The notes under the pieces were generated by a model. That model was given only the letters and a program-made list of their open reading frames with translations. It was not told the origin of the DNA and made no database searches. From contig NZ_CP152375.1 of NCBI RefSeq assembly GCF_051132615.1, positions 2,728,001 to 2,792,000 of the forward strand: a DNA stretch of 64,000 nucleotides, read 5' to 3'. This document shows positions 1 through 8,270 of this stretch, in pieces. This DNA comes from G051132615 sp051132615 (GTDB lineage Bacteria; Pseudomonadota; Gammaproteobacteria; Burkholderiales; Neisseriaceae). Positions within the stretch are counted from its first letter, which is position 1. Each line of letters starts with the position of its first letter. The position numbers were made by a program, and so were the translations under genes.

Positions 1-1129
1 CTTTATTTAAAGTCAGACCACGCATAACGGGTAAACGTCCTTCATCAATTGCTTGATAGTAATGATCCAATTCTTTTTCATTTTGTGTGTAACTGGCACC
101 GATTTGACCAATACTGGATACACCTAAACCAATTAAGTCACAGTCTGAATGGGTGGAGTAGCCTTGGAAGTTTCGGTGTAAGCGACCTTGACGTAATGCA
201 ACAGATAGTTCGTCATTCGGTTTGGCAAAGTGATCCATACCAATAAAAATATAGCCTTTATCTGTTAATGTTTGAACAGAGTTTTGTAATATGTCTAATT
301 TTTCAGAGGCACTGGGTAAATCTGCCTCGTTAATTCGACGTTGCGGCATAAATAAAGTAGGTAAGTGAGCATAATTATATAGAGCAATACGGTCAGGTTC
401 TAAAGACAAAACAGTATCCAGTGTTTGTGCTACTGATTTACTACTTTGCAAAGGTAAACCATAAATTAAATCGACACTGATTGATTTGAATTGTGCTGCA
501 CGAGCTGCGTCAATAACAGTGGCTGTTTCTTCAACGCTTTGCACACGATTGACTGCTTCTTGTACTGAGTGATTAAAATCTTGTATTCCAACACTCATTC
601 TATTAAAACCAAGCTGCCCTAAATGTTGTACTGTATCGGACCCAATTTTACGAGGATCTATTTCGATACTGTACTCCCCATGAGCAAGAAATTCGAAATG
701 TTCCTTTAATAGGCCGATGATGCGAGTAAATTGTTTATCACTAAAGAAAGTAGGGGTGCCACCACCAAAATGTAATTGCATCAATGGCTCTTTTTTGCCA
801 ATGATATTGGTGACCATTTTAAGTTCTTTTTCTAGATAGTCTAGGTAGACATCTGCAAGCGATTTGTTTTTTGTGATGATTTTGTTACAACCACAGTAGT
901 AACAAATAGTGTTGCAAAAAGGAACATGTATATAAACAGACAATGGTTTATGTAATGCACCAATGGTTCTTTGTTCTAGTTTCTTTTGATAATCAGTACT
1001 GGTAAAAGCTTGATTGAAACGATCAGCGGTAGGATATGATGTGTAACGTGGGCCTGATCCAGCAAGTTTTTCTATTAAAGCTCGATCAAACTCTACCGTA
1101 TCTGGTAAGTTTTTTTGAATAGAGTCCAT
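1..1129 (-). CDS. hemN: Oxygen-independent coproporphyrinogen III oxidase HemN (3' end outside window)
   Basis: Radical-SAM enzyme that decarboxylates coproporphyrinogen III during anaerobic heme synthesis in the cytoplasm. The minus strand reads in one open frame from ATG at 1129 to the window edge, about 376 of some 455 codons. The N-terminus has the HemN pattern: a GPRYTSYPTADRF stretch, then YIHVPFCNTICYYCGCN with the CxxxCxxC 4Fe-4S/SAM cysteines, then GGGTP. This is true HemN rather than HemW (a separate HemW lies at 10335). It is divergent from fnr across 138 bp that hold an FNR-like palindrome, so induction under low oxygen is a reasonable inference. The C-terminus is not visible. Confidence 0.95.
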   Translation of the reverse strand, partial: MDSIQKNLPDTVEFDRALIEKLAGSGPRYTSYPTADRFNQAFTSTDYQKKLEQRTIGALHKPLSVYIHVPFCNTICYYCGCNKIITKNKSLADVYLDYLEKELKMVTNIIGKKEPLMQLHFGGGTPTFFSDKQFTRIIGLLKEHFEFLAHGEYSIEIDPRKIGSDTVQHLGQLGFNRMSVGIQDFNHSVQEAVNRVQSVEETATVIDAARAAQFKSISVDLIYGLPLQSSKSVAQTLDTVLSLEPDRIALYNYAHLPTLFMPQRRINEADLPSASEKLDILQNSVQTLTDKGYIFIGMDHFAKPNDELSVALRQGRLHRNFQGYSTHSDCDLIGLGVSSIGQIGASYTQNEKELDHYYQAIDEGRLPVMRGLTLNK

Positions 1130-1211
1130 AAATCAAAAGGTCTTCTCGTGTAATAAGTGTGGATTAAATTTTTTTAGTTTGTTAGAATGACACAAGCGGT
1201 CTAGTTTTATT

Positions 1212-1225
1212 TTGACTATCGTCAA
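1212..1225. promoter_or_regulatory. FNR-type operator between hemN and fnr
   Basis: The sequence TTGACTATCGTCAA is a perfect inverted repeat around a 4-bp spacer and matches the FNR consensus TTGAT-N4-ATCAA except for the symmetric T-to-C/A-to-G change. It lies 42 bp upstream of the fnr start and 82 bp from the hemN start, so it could serve either gene. Function is inferred from the match and position only. Confidence 0.55.
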
Positions 1226-1267
1226 TTATTATGAAATATTTCATAAATAACAAGCGTTAAAATATAT

Positions 1268-2002
1268 ATGAGCAATACGCCACACCTAAAACCACTTCGC
1301 ACACTTTGTTCAAGCTGCAGCTTACGTGAGTTATGTTTGCCTGTAGGGTTGAACCGTGATGAAGTTGAGCAATTGGATGCTGTCATTCGTCAAAGTAGAG
1401 TTGTTAAACGGGGGGAATATCTCTATCGCAGTGGAGAAGAGTTTAAATCTTTATACGCCATAAGAACAGGTTTTTTAAAGGCTTGTGTTTCAAGTCAGGA
1501 TGGGCGTGAGCAAGTAACTGGCTTTTATATGTCTGGTGATTTGGTCGGTTTGGATGGTATTTCTTCAAACCATCACGGTTGTGATGCGATTGCTTTAGAA
1601 GACAGCGAAGTATGTGAATTACCTTTTGCGCGTTTAGAAGAAATTGGTCGAGTGATTCCTTCTTTACAAACCCATTTTTATCGATTGATGAGCCGAGAAA
1701 TCGTTAGAGACCAAGGGGTTATGCTTCTTTTGGGTAATATGAAAGCAGAAGAAAGATTGGCTGCGTTCTTATTAAATATTTCTCAGCGCTTGTATTCTCG
1801 TGGTTTTGCTGCAAATGATTTTGTGTTGCGGATGACCCGTGAAGAAATAGGCAGCTATTTAGGCTTAAAACTGGAAACAGTTAGCCGTACATTATCTAAA
1901 TTTCAGAATGATGGTTGGATTGAAGTAAATCATAAACACATTAAATTGTTAAAACCTAAAGAGTTAAAAGAGCTTGTATCAGGTTGTGCCCATCAAATTT
2001 AA
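1268..2002 (+). CDS. fnr: FNR-type oxygen-sensing transcription regulator
   Basis: CRP/FNR-family regulator of 244 aa that switches genes between aerobic and anaerobic growth. Cys14, Cys17 and Cys23 plus Cys105 give the four ligands of an oxygen-labile 4Fe-4S cluster. The cyclic-nucleotide-like sensor domain covers roughly residues 30-150, and the C-terminal winged helix carries the recognition segment LETVSRTL near residue 210, with the E..SR residues that read TTGAT sites. The start ATG follows a very AT-rich leader without a strong Shine-Dalgarno. The Cys pattern and recognition helix make FNR more likely than a non-sensing paralogue such as DNR. Confidence 0.95.
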   Translation: MSNTPHLKPLRTLCSSCSLRELCLPVGLNRDEVEQLDAVIRQSRVVKRGEYLYRSGEEFKSLYAIRTGFLKACVSSQDGREQVTGFYMSGDLVGLDGISSNHHGCDAIALEDSEVCELPFARLEEIGRVIPSLQTHFYRLMSREIVRDQGVMLLLGNMKAEERLAAFLLNISQRLYSRGFAANDFVLRMTREEIGSYLGLKLETVSRTLSKFQNDGWIEVNHKHIKLLKPKELKELVSGCAHQI

Positions 2003-2021
2003 TTTAGACCGAACTTATGAT

Positions 2022-2058
2022 AAAAATAGCCACTCTATACAATAGAGTGGCTATTTTT
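2022..2058 (+). terminator. Rho-independent terminator of fnr
   Basis: Perfect 17-bp stem (2022-2038 with 2042-2058), 3-nt loop and a run of T at the end of the 3' arm, 20 bp after the fnr stop. Confidence 0.9.
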
Positions 2059-2119
2059 ATGTTATTTTAAAAATAGCGATAAAATATCAGTTACAGATGG
2101 ATTTATAAGGAGAATAAGA

Positions 2120-2863
2120 ATGAAATTTCAAGACAAAGTGGTTATTGTCACTGGTGGCTCTAGTGGTATCGGTGAGGCAACAGTAAAAGCATTTGCATCT
2201 GAAGGGGCAAAAACAGTTATTGCCGATTTTTCAGAAAAAGGTCAATTATTGGCAGATCAATTAAATAATAATGGACATGAAAGTTTATTTGTTAAAGTTG
2301 ATGTTACTAATGAAGTTGATACCCAAAATATGGTTGAAAAGGTTGTACAGAAATTTGGTCGAATAGATGTTTTATTTGCTAATGCAGGCATTGGGCAGGC
2401 AAAGAAAATTTCTGAGATGACTTTGCAAGATTGGCAAAAGGTTATTGATGTTAATTTAAATGGTGTTTTTTTGTCGGATAAATATGTTATTGAACAAATG
2501 TTAAAACAAGAATTTGGCGGATCAATTGTAAACTGTGGTTCGATACATAGTTTTGTGGGTAAATCTTCTGTTACTGCTTATGCTGCAGCAAAAGGTGCCG
2601 TGAAACTATTGACTCAAACATTAGCAATAGATTATGCAAAAAATAATATACGAGTGAATGCTGTGTGCCCAGGCTATATAGACACACCTTTATTAAAAGA
2701 CATACCAATACAGGCTAAAGAAGAGTTGATTAGGTTGCATCCACAAGGAAGACTAGGCAAGGCTGAAGAAGTAGCTAATGTGGTGTTGTTTTTAGCCAGT
2801 GATCAGGCTTCTTTTGTTAATGGAACAACTTTATTGGTTGATGGTGGCTATACCGCTCAATAG
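2120..2863 (+). CDS. Short-chain dehydrogenase/reductase (SDR)
   Basis: Classical SDR of 247 aa, NAD(P)-dependent. Visible features are the TGGSSGIGEA cofactor loop near residue 12, the NAG structural motif (ANAGIG), the catalytic Ser in CGSIHS, and YAAAK as the catalytic YxxxK near residue 154. Its C-terminus ends in the usual VDGGY. A strong Shine-Dalgarno (AAGGAG) stands before the ATG at 2120. It is a single gene between two terminators or convergent ends, so context gives no substrate. It resembles broad SDR groups annotated as glucose or 3-oxoacyl-ACP reductases; I would not assign one. Confidence 0.85.
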   Translation: MKFQDKVVIVTGGSSGIGEATVKAFASEGAKTVIADFSEKGQLLADQLNNNGHESLFVKVDVTNEVDTQNMVEKVVQKFGRIDVLFANAGIGQAKKISEMTLQDWQKVIDVNLNGVFLSDKYVIEQMLKQEFGGSIVNCGSIHSFVGKSSVTAYAAAKGAVKLLTQTLAIDYAKNNIRVNAVCPGYIDTPLLKDIPIQAKEELIRLHPQGRLGKAEEVANVVLFLASDQASFVNGTTLLVDGGYTAQ

Positions 2864-2894
2864 GGGTTATTTGAGTACTCTTGTTTTTATATCG

Positions 2895-3362
2895 TTATCC
2901 TGCTGTAGATTGAAAGTTGTAAATGCGCCATTCTCCTTTGGCATTTTGGCGCATTTCTATGGAAATAAGACAGCTAGGCGTTTCTGTTGAACGTAAACGA
3001 AAGCCAATAGATGGCATGTCTATTGTTTTGTTGGTAAGCAAACGACGTAAACGATTACCGTTTGATTGATAAGGGTGTGAGCTTGTAATAGTAAGTTTTT
3101 TGTTCGTACATAATTGGCGGTTCATGTTTCTTTGAAAAGAGATAAAGTCATTACCAAGTAAGCTTTTTTTACCCAGAGTAAGGTGCCAGGCTTGCTCATA
3201 ATTATTTTGCTGTATTGTGGATAAAAAAGCTTCTGTAACGTTTTGGGCTTCTTGATATTTATATTCTGTTTTAAGCCAATAAAAACACATAATACTGATT
3301 ATGGTTAATAATGTAGCTAAGCTTAAATAAATAATTGGTTTTTTTTTGTTTATAAGGTTCAT
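2895..3362 (-). CDS. Membrane-anchored hypothetical protein
   Basis: 155-aa protein with one N-terminal membrane segment (about residues 10-30) followed by a soluble, presumably periplasmic domain of about 120 residues. The domain has the feel of an NTF2-like/DUF4878-type fold (alpha-helical start with EAFLSTIQQNNYEQAW, then beta-rich), but I do not recognise the family firmly. Its ATG overlaps the pth stop by four bases (ATGA), so it is probably translationally coupled to pth. No function can be assigned. Confidence 0.75.
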   Translation of the reverse strand: MNLINKKKPIIYLSLATLLTIISIMCFYWLKTEYKYQEAQNVTEAFLSTIQQNNYEQAWHLTLGKKSLLGNDFISFQRNMNRQLCTNKKLTITSSHPYQSNGNRLRRLLTNKTIDMPSIGFRLRSTETPSCLISIEMRQNAKGEWRIYNFQSTAG

Positions 3363-3937
3363 TTTTTGCTATGAAGTTCTTGAGTGGCCATGGCAAAGTC
3401 ATCTTTGAGTAATAAAGGAAAAATAGCCAAAGCATTATTGATACCAGTATCTATTAACTCCTGCTCTGTTTTAGGTGCTTTTTTTAATACATAAGCGACA
3501 ACCAAATTTTTATCCCCAGGGTGACCTATACCAAGGCGTAAACGCCAAAAATTTGGTGTGCCTAATTTTGCTTGGATATCTTTTAAGCCATTATGTCCAC
3601 CATTACTTCCTCCTTGTTTGAGTTTTACTGCTGCAGGAGGGATATCCAGTTCATCATGTACCACTAAAATTTCATCTGGCGCTATTTTATAAAATAGCGC
3701 CAATGCTGCGACAGAAATACCAGAACGATTCATAAAGGTTTGTGGTTTTAAAAGCCAAATGTCACCAGTTGATAGGGAGGCTTTGGCAACTTCTGCGTGA
3801 AATTTATTTTCTTGTTTAAATGAGGCTTGCCATTTATATGCCAATTCATCCAATAACCAAAAGCCTGCATTATGACGTGTTTGTGCATATTCAGTGCCAG
3901 GATTGCCTAGTCCAACAATTAATTTGATTTTTGACAT
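3359..3937 (-). CDS. pth: Peptidyl-tRNA hydrolase
   Basis: Cleaves the ester bond of prematurely released peptidyl-tRNAs to recycle tRNA. The protein is 192 aa from the ATG at 3937, which gives the usual N-terminus MSKIKLIVGLGNPG. A longer reading from 3997 would add 20 atypical residues inside ratB and is less likely. Conserved parts are GLGNPG, TRHNAGF with the catalytic His, PQTFMNRSG, and HDELD with GGHNGLK. It starts 1 bp after the ratB stop and overlaps the next gene by 4 bp, so ratB-pth-hypothetical is one operon. Confidence 0.96.
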   Translation of the reverse strand: MSKIKLIVGLGNPGTEYAQTRHNAGFWLLDELAYKWQASFKQENKFHAEVAKASLSTGDIWLLKPQTFMNRSGISVAALALFYKIAPDEILVVHDELDIPPAAVKLKQGGSNGGHNGLKDIQAKLGTPNFWRLRLGIGHPGDKNLVVAYVLKKAPKTEQELIDTGINNALAIFPLLLKDDFAMATQELHSKK

Positions 3938-3938
3938 A

Positions 3939-4211
3939 TCATGCTTCCTTTTTTGTTCTTTGTGCTCGTTTGCGACGAGTTTCTTTTGGATCTGCAATTA
4001 AAGGACGATAAATTTCTACTCTATCTAAATGTTTTAATAGCGTATCTGGTGTCGTTTTTTTACTGTATATTCCTAATGATAAGGTTGCAGAAATTTGAGA
4101 GGGGGTCAGTAAACCTGATTGTTTGACTGCTTCTAATGCTGTGGTACCTAATGGTACTTCAAGTAATATCTGTTTTTGTTCATTGGCAAGAGCCATGACA
4201 ATTTCTACCAT
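3939..4211 (-). CDS. RnfH/RatB family small protein
   Basis: About 90 aa, ubiquitin-like beta-grasp protein of the RnfH family (the ratB half of the ratA-ratB pair in many proteobacteria). Family-typical signals are the N-terminal VEIVMALANEQK strand, TTALEAVKQSGL, and the VEIYRPLIADPKETRRKRA tail, which is the most diagnostic part. I chose the ATG at 4211; an in-frame ATG at 4232 would add 7 residues and neither has a clear Shine-Dalgarno. The usual partner ratA is not adjacent here. Molecular function in the family is unsettled. Confidence 0.85.
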   Translation of the reverse strand: MVEIVMALANEQKQILLEVPLGTTALEAVKQSGLLTPSQISATLSLGIYSKKTTPDTLLKHLDRVEIYRPLIADPKETRRKRAQRTKKEA

Positions 4212-4402
4212 AATATTTTGTGTGATCGTCATACTGAATACAACTCAAAAATATGAAAATAAAGGCGAATTCTAACGTAAACAAGGCAATCTTACTACCA
4301 AACAATAATTAAAGTGTCTTTTGTTCTGAGCTTTTATACGCAAATGTGTTTGGTTTTTTGATTTATTAAAGTACAATGAATGTTTTATTGCTTTTTTTTG
4401 TG

Positions 4403-5248
4403 ATGCTAAGTTATCGCCATGCTTTTCATGCGGCCAATCATGCAGATGTTTTGAAACATTTTGTATTGACTTTAACGCTTGATTACTTCAACCAAAAAGA
4501 TAAACCATACTGGTATATTGATACTCATGCAGGTGCTGGGCAATATGACCTAAATTCTGAATATGCTCAAAAAACAACTGAATACTTAACAGGTTTTCAT
4601 TTGTTACAGCAGCATTATCAAGAGTTACCATCCACTTTAAAACACTTTGTTGATTTAATTGAGCAAACGCAACAAAATAATGCTTCTTACTATCCAGGTT
4701 CCCCTAAAATAGCAGATCATTTGGTTAGAAAAACAGATTCTTTACGTTTGTTTGAATTACATCCAACAGATAGTGTCTTTTTGATTGATGCTTTTCGCTC
4801 AGCTGGGCGTAGGGTTCAGATTAAAGTAGAAGATGGTTTTGAAGGCGTTATTCGGATTCTACCACCAGCTCCTCGTCGTTCAGTTATATTAATTGACCCA
4901 CCATATGAAGAAAAAACAGATTACATCAAGGTTGTGCAAACGCTAAAAAAAGCAATAGAACGTTTTGCAACAGGGTGTTATTTGCTTTGGTATCCTTGTT
5001 TATCAAGGGTTGAAAGCAAAAAGTTGCCTGAGCAATTAAAAAAAATCGTACCCAATCATTATTTAAATACTCAATTGATTGTTCAAGAAGAAAGTCAAGA
5101 TGGATTTGGTATGTTTGGTAGTGGTATGTTTGTCATTAACCCACCATTTTTGTTAAAACAGCAATTACAAGAAAGCTTACCCGTGCTGGTTAAACTATTA
5201 AAGCAAGACAATAAAGCTCGTTTTGTATTGGATGCACAGATTAGATAA
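4403..5248 (+). CDS. rlmJ: 23S rRNA m6A2030 methyltransferase RlmJ
   Basis: SAM-dependent methyltransferase that makes m6A at position 2030 of 23S rRNA. The protein has 281 aa from ATG 4403, chosen because RlmJ proteins begin MLSYRHxFHAxNHADVLKH; the frame is open 27 bp further upstream but that adds a hydrophobic run not seen in the family. The motif IDPPYE is the catalytic N-methyltransferase D/NPPY. The GPG-like SAM loop lies in the region reading IDTHAGAGQYDL. It is followed by fbp after 15 bp, probably the same transcript. Confidence 0.93.
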   Translation: MLSYRHAFHAANHADVLKHFVLTLTLDYFNQKDKPYWYIDTHAGAGQYDLNSEYAQKTTEYLTGFHLLQQHYQELPSTLKHFVDLIEQTQQNNASYYPGSPKIADHLVRKTDSLRLFELHPTDSVFLIDAFRSAGRRVQIKVEDGFEGVIRILPPAPRRSVILIDPPYEEKTDYIKVVQTLKKAIERFATGCYLLWYPCLSRVESKKLPEQLKKIVPNHYLNTQLIVQEESQDGFGMFGSGMFVINPPFLLKQQLQESLPVLVKLLKQDNKARFVLDAQIR

Positions 5249-5263
5249 GGATTTTACGATATT

Positions 5264-6253
5264 ATGGCTATGTTAGATTTTCAGTCTTTTTTACAGGATT
5301 ACGCTCAAAAACACCAAGTGCCTGAAGCACTGAATTCTGTATTGTTTTCCTTGATGGATGCATGTGCACAAATTCATCATCAAGTTCGTCAAGGTGCATT
5401 AGCAGGTGTTTTAGGGGATGCAGGTACAGGTAATGTTCAAGGGGAACAACAAAAGAAACTGGATGTGATTGCCAATCAAATTCTGGTCGACTCACTTAAA
5501 GCAAATCAGTCTGTTGCAGGGTTGGCCAGTGAAGAAGAAGAAGAGTTTATTCTCGTCAATAATCAAGGCAATTATTTGGTTTTATTTGACCCCTTAGATG
5601 GCTCTTCTAATATTGATGTCAATATCTCTGTTGGCACTATTTTTTCTATACTGGCTCACCAAGCTGGCGACAATGTATGTACCGAAAGTTTTTTGCAAAA
5701 TGGACAAAAACAAGTCGCATCTGGTTATTGCTTATATGGTCCACAAACACAGTGGGTCTTTACCTTTGGGGAAGGTGTGTTTGTATTTACTCTGGATCAA
5801 AACACCAATACATTTTTATTAACCAAAGACAATGTTATCGTACCTACACAAACAAAAGAATTTGCCATTAATATGTCTAATCAACGACATTGGCAAAAAC
5901 CGGTCCAAACTTATATCGCTGAGCTTTTAGCGGGTGAAGAGGGTGTTAGAAATAAAAATTATAATATGCGCTGGGTTGCTTCTATGGTAGCAGAGGTACA
6001 TCGGATATTGATGCGTGGTGGAATATTTATGTATCCTCGTGACAATAGAGAACCAGAAAAAGCAGGTAAATTGCGTTTGATGTATGAAGCTAACCCTATG
6101 AGTTTATTGATCCAAGCTGCAGGAGCAAAAGCCACTGATGGGCAAAATGATATTCTTTCGATAAAACCTGAGGGATTACACCAACGTGTTGCTGTATTTT
6201 TGGGCAGCTCACAAGAAGTGGACTATGTGACTGATTTACATAAAAAATCATAA
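5264..6253 (+). CDS. fbp: Class 1 fructose-1,6-bisphosphatase
   Basis: Hydrolyses fructose 1,6-bisphosphate to fructose 6-phosphate in gluconeogenesis. The 329-aa protein carries the family signature: GLASEEEE, LFDPLDGSSNIDVN (metal-binding DPLDGSS) and SVGTIFSI, and later GKLRLMYEANPM. Starts at 5264 and 5270 are both possible. The wording of the first third is very close to Neisseria Fbp as I remember it, one reason for placing the organism in the Neisseriaceae. Confidence 0.96.
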   Translation: MAMLDFQSFLQDYAQKHQVPEALNSVLFSLMDACAQIHHQVRQGALAGVLGDAGTGNVQGEQQKKLDVIANQILVDSLKANQSVAGLASEEEEEFILVNNQGNYLVLFDPLDGSSNIDVNISVGTIFSILAHQAGDNVCTESFLQNGQKQVASGYCLYGPQTQWVFTFGEGVFVFTLDQNTNTFLLTKDNVIVPTQTKEFAINMSNQRHWQKPVQTYIAELLAGEEGVRNKNYNMRWVASMVAEVHRILMRGGIFMYPRDNREPEKAGKLRLMYEANPMSLLIQAAGAKATDGQNDILSIKPEGLHQRVAVFLGSSQEVDYVTDLHKKS

Positions 6254-6293
6254 ATGACAAAATGGTCTAATCTAAATATAAATGGGGTGCCTT

Positions 6294-7202
6294 ATGGATC
6301 AAACCTTTTTAGTGGCAAAAGAGCAATTGCATACGTTAAGGGATTATTTACGTTTTACAGTTAGCCAATTTAACCAAGCTAAGTTATATTTTGGACATGG
6401 TTCTAATAATGCGTATGATGAAGCAGCCTATTTATTACTGCATACATTGGGTTTGCCTTTGGATCAGTTAGAACCATATTTAGACGCTCGCTTATTACCA
6501 GAAGAAAAAGAACGCCTTTTATCATTGGTTTATTTACGTGTGACCAAACATATGCCTGTAGCGTACTTAACCAATCAAGCATGGCAAGGTGAGTTTGATT
6601 TTTATGTGGATGAGAGGGTTCTTGTACCCAGATCCTTTATTTCCGAGGTTTTAGGCGAATCATTAAGACCTTGGATTGAGTTTCCTGAGTTGGTGCATAA
6701 TGCTTTGGATTTATGTACAGGAAGCGGTTGTTTAGCTATTCAACTGGCCCATTATTATCCAGATGCACAAATTGATGCAGTAGACATTAGTTTAGAAGCG
6801 TTGGAAGTCGCGGCAATCAATATAGAGGCTTATGCTTTAGAAGAGCAAATACAGTTGATTCATACAAACTTGTTTGAAGGCTTAGAACAAACATATGATT
6901 TGATTATCAGTAATCCGCCTTATGTTGATGCACCTAGTGTTGATTGTTTGCCTGATGAGTATTTGCATGAACCAGAAATCGCTTTGGGATCAGGAATGGA
7001 TGGTTTGGATGCAACAAAACAAATCATTGCTCAAGCAGCAGATTATTTAAATCCCAAAGGGGTCTTAATTGTTGAAATTGGTCATAACAGAGACATATTA
7101 GAAACAACATTTCCTAGCTTGCCTTTTACTTGGCTCGAAACCAGTTCAGGTGATGGTTTTGTATTTTTATTAACCAGAGAAGATTTATTAGGTGATTTTT
7201 AA
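6294..7202 (+). CDS. prmB: Ribosomal protein uL3 glutamine N5-methyltransferase PrmB
   Basis: Methylates a glutamine in ribosomal protein L3 using SAM. The product is about 302 aa from ATG 6294. That start has GGGG just upstream, and the earlier in-frame ATG at 6282 is part of that Shine-Dalgarno. Motifs: the helical N-terminal domain, LDLCTGSGCLAIQLA for SAM, and NPPYVD as the glutamine-binding catalytic loop. The YLHEPEIALGSGMDGLD segment separates PrmB from the release-factor enzyme PrmC. Confidence 0.95.
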   Translation: MDQTFLVAKEQLHTLRDYLRFTVSQFNQAKLYFGHGSNNAYDEAAYLLLHTLGLPLDQLEPYLDARLLPEEKERLLSLVYLRVTKHMPVAYLTNQAWQGEFDFYVDERVLVPRSFISEVLGESLRPWIEFPELVHNALDLCTGSGCLAIQLAHYYPDAQIDAVDISLEALEVAAINIEAYALEEQIQLIHTNLFEGLEQTYDLIISNPPYVDAPSVDCLPDEYLHEPEIALGSGMDGLDATKQIIAQAADYLNPKGVLIVEIGHNRDILETTFPSLPFTWLETSSGDGFVFLLTREDLLGDF

Positions 7203-7300
7203 TAAAAATATTCTTCATATATTTTTAGTCAATGCCTAATAAATTAAAGAAAGTATTTTGTTCCGAAACGTTACAAAACGTAAAAGCAAGTAATTGCGCT

Positions 7301-7328
7301 TTGAGGCAATAAAAAAATAAGCTACAAT
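7301..7328 (+). promoter_or_regulatory. Putative sigma-70 promoter of dapA-bamC
   Basis: TTGAGG (7301-7306) and TACAAT (7323-7328) are spaced 16 bp, 45 bp before the dapA start, in the only non-coding gap upstream. Sequence match only. Confidence 0.45.
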
Positions 7329-7372
7329 CGGAGCATTATTTTTCCTCCATTTATTCAAAAGGTAGATGAAAT

Positions 7373-8248
7373 ATGCTTAAAGGCAGTATTGTTGCAATAA
7401 TTACCCCTATGCTTGAAGATGGTCAGGTTGATTATCCTAGTTTGAATAAGTTGATTGACTGGCATATTCAAAGTGGCACTGATGCGATTGTTTCAGTTGG
7501 CACAACAGGTGAGTCAGCCACCTTGAATGTAGAAGAACATTTAAATGTGATTAGCGCAACAGTCAAGCACGTTAATAAGCGTATTCCTGTCATTGCTGGC
7601 ACTGGTGGTAATTCAACAGCAGAAGCAATTGCATTGGCTTCAGAGGCCCAAAGATTGGGTGCTGATATGAGTTTATCTGTTGTGCCTTATTATAATAAAC
7701 CTACTCAAGAAGGTATCTATCAACATTTTAAAGCAATCGCTGAAAAAACCTCTTTGCCCATTATTTTATATAATGTGCCAGGCCGTACCGTGGCTGATAT
7801 GAGTAATGAGACAGCATTGCGTTTGGCTCAAATAGATAATATCGTTGGCATTAAAGATGCAACAGGTAATTTGGCTCGAGCATGTGACTTATTCTTACGA
7901 GCACCTGAAAATTTTGCTATTTATACTGGCGAAGATGGTGTTGCAATGGCATTTTTGTTGTCTGGTGGACATGGTGTGATTTCTGTAACAGCCAATGTGG
8001 CGCCAGAATTAATGAAACAAATGTGTGATGCTGCATTAAAAGGTGATATACAGCAAGCTAAGGCGTTGAATAATAAACTTCAGGGATTACACAGCAGCTT
8101 ATTTTGTGAAGCTAATCCTATCCCTGCAAAATGGGCTGTGGCGCATATGGGATTATGTAAGGATACCTTGCGCTTGCCCATGACACCTTTATCTGAATCA
8201 GGACAAACTCAAGTGCTCGCGGCCATGAAGCAAGCACAACTAATTTAA
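7373..8248 (+). CDS. dapA: 4-hydroxy-tetrahydrodipicolinate synthase
   Basis: Condenses pyruvate with aspartate semialdehyde, the first committed step to diaminopimelate and lysine. The 291-aa protein shows VGTTGESATL (pyruvate and active-site Thr residues), a YNVPGRT loop with the catalytic Tyr, and GIKDATGN with the Schiff-base Lys. Length and order are standard. It is followed at 22 bp by bamC, an arrangement known from many proteobacteria (dapA-nlpB). Confidence 0.97.
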   Translation: MLKGSIVAIITPMLEDGQVDYPSLNKLIDWHIQSGTDAIVSVGTTGESATLNVEEHLNVISATVKHVNKRIPVIAGTGGNSTAEAIALASEAQRLGADMSLSVVPYYNKPTQEGIYQHFKAIAEKTSLPIILYNVPGRTVADMSNETALRLAQIDNIVGIKDATGNLARACDLFLRAPENFAIYTGEDGVAMAFLLSGGHGVISVTANVAPELMKQMCDAALKGDIQQAKALNNKLQGLHSSLFCEANPIPAKWAVAHMGLCKDTLRLPMTPLSESGQTQVLAAMKQAQLI

Positions 8249-8270
8249 TCATTAGGAAAGTCATTATCAA

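Noticed and set aside
49..246. 65-aa open frame on the plus strand
   Set aside because: It lies wholly inside hemN on the other strand and shows no family features.
1187..1199. DNA uptake sequences (ACAAGCGGT here and at 11719; AAGTGCGGT once near 37016)
   Set aside because: Only a few scattered copies in 64 kb; real uptake sequences would be much denser. Neisseria-type GCCGTCTGAA elements were not noticed either.
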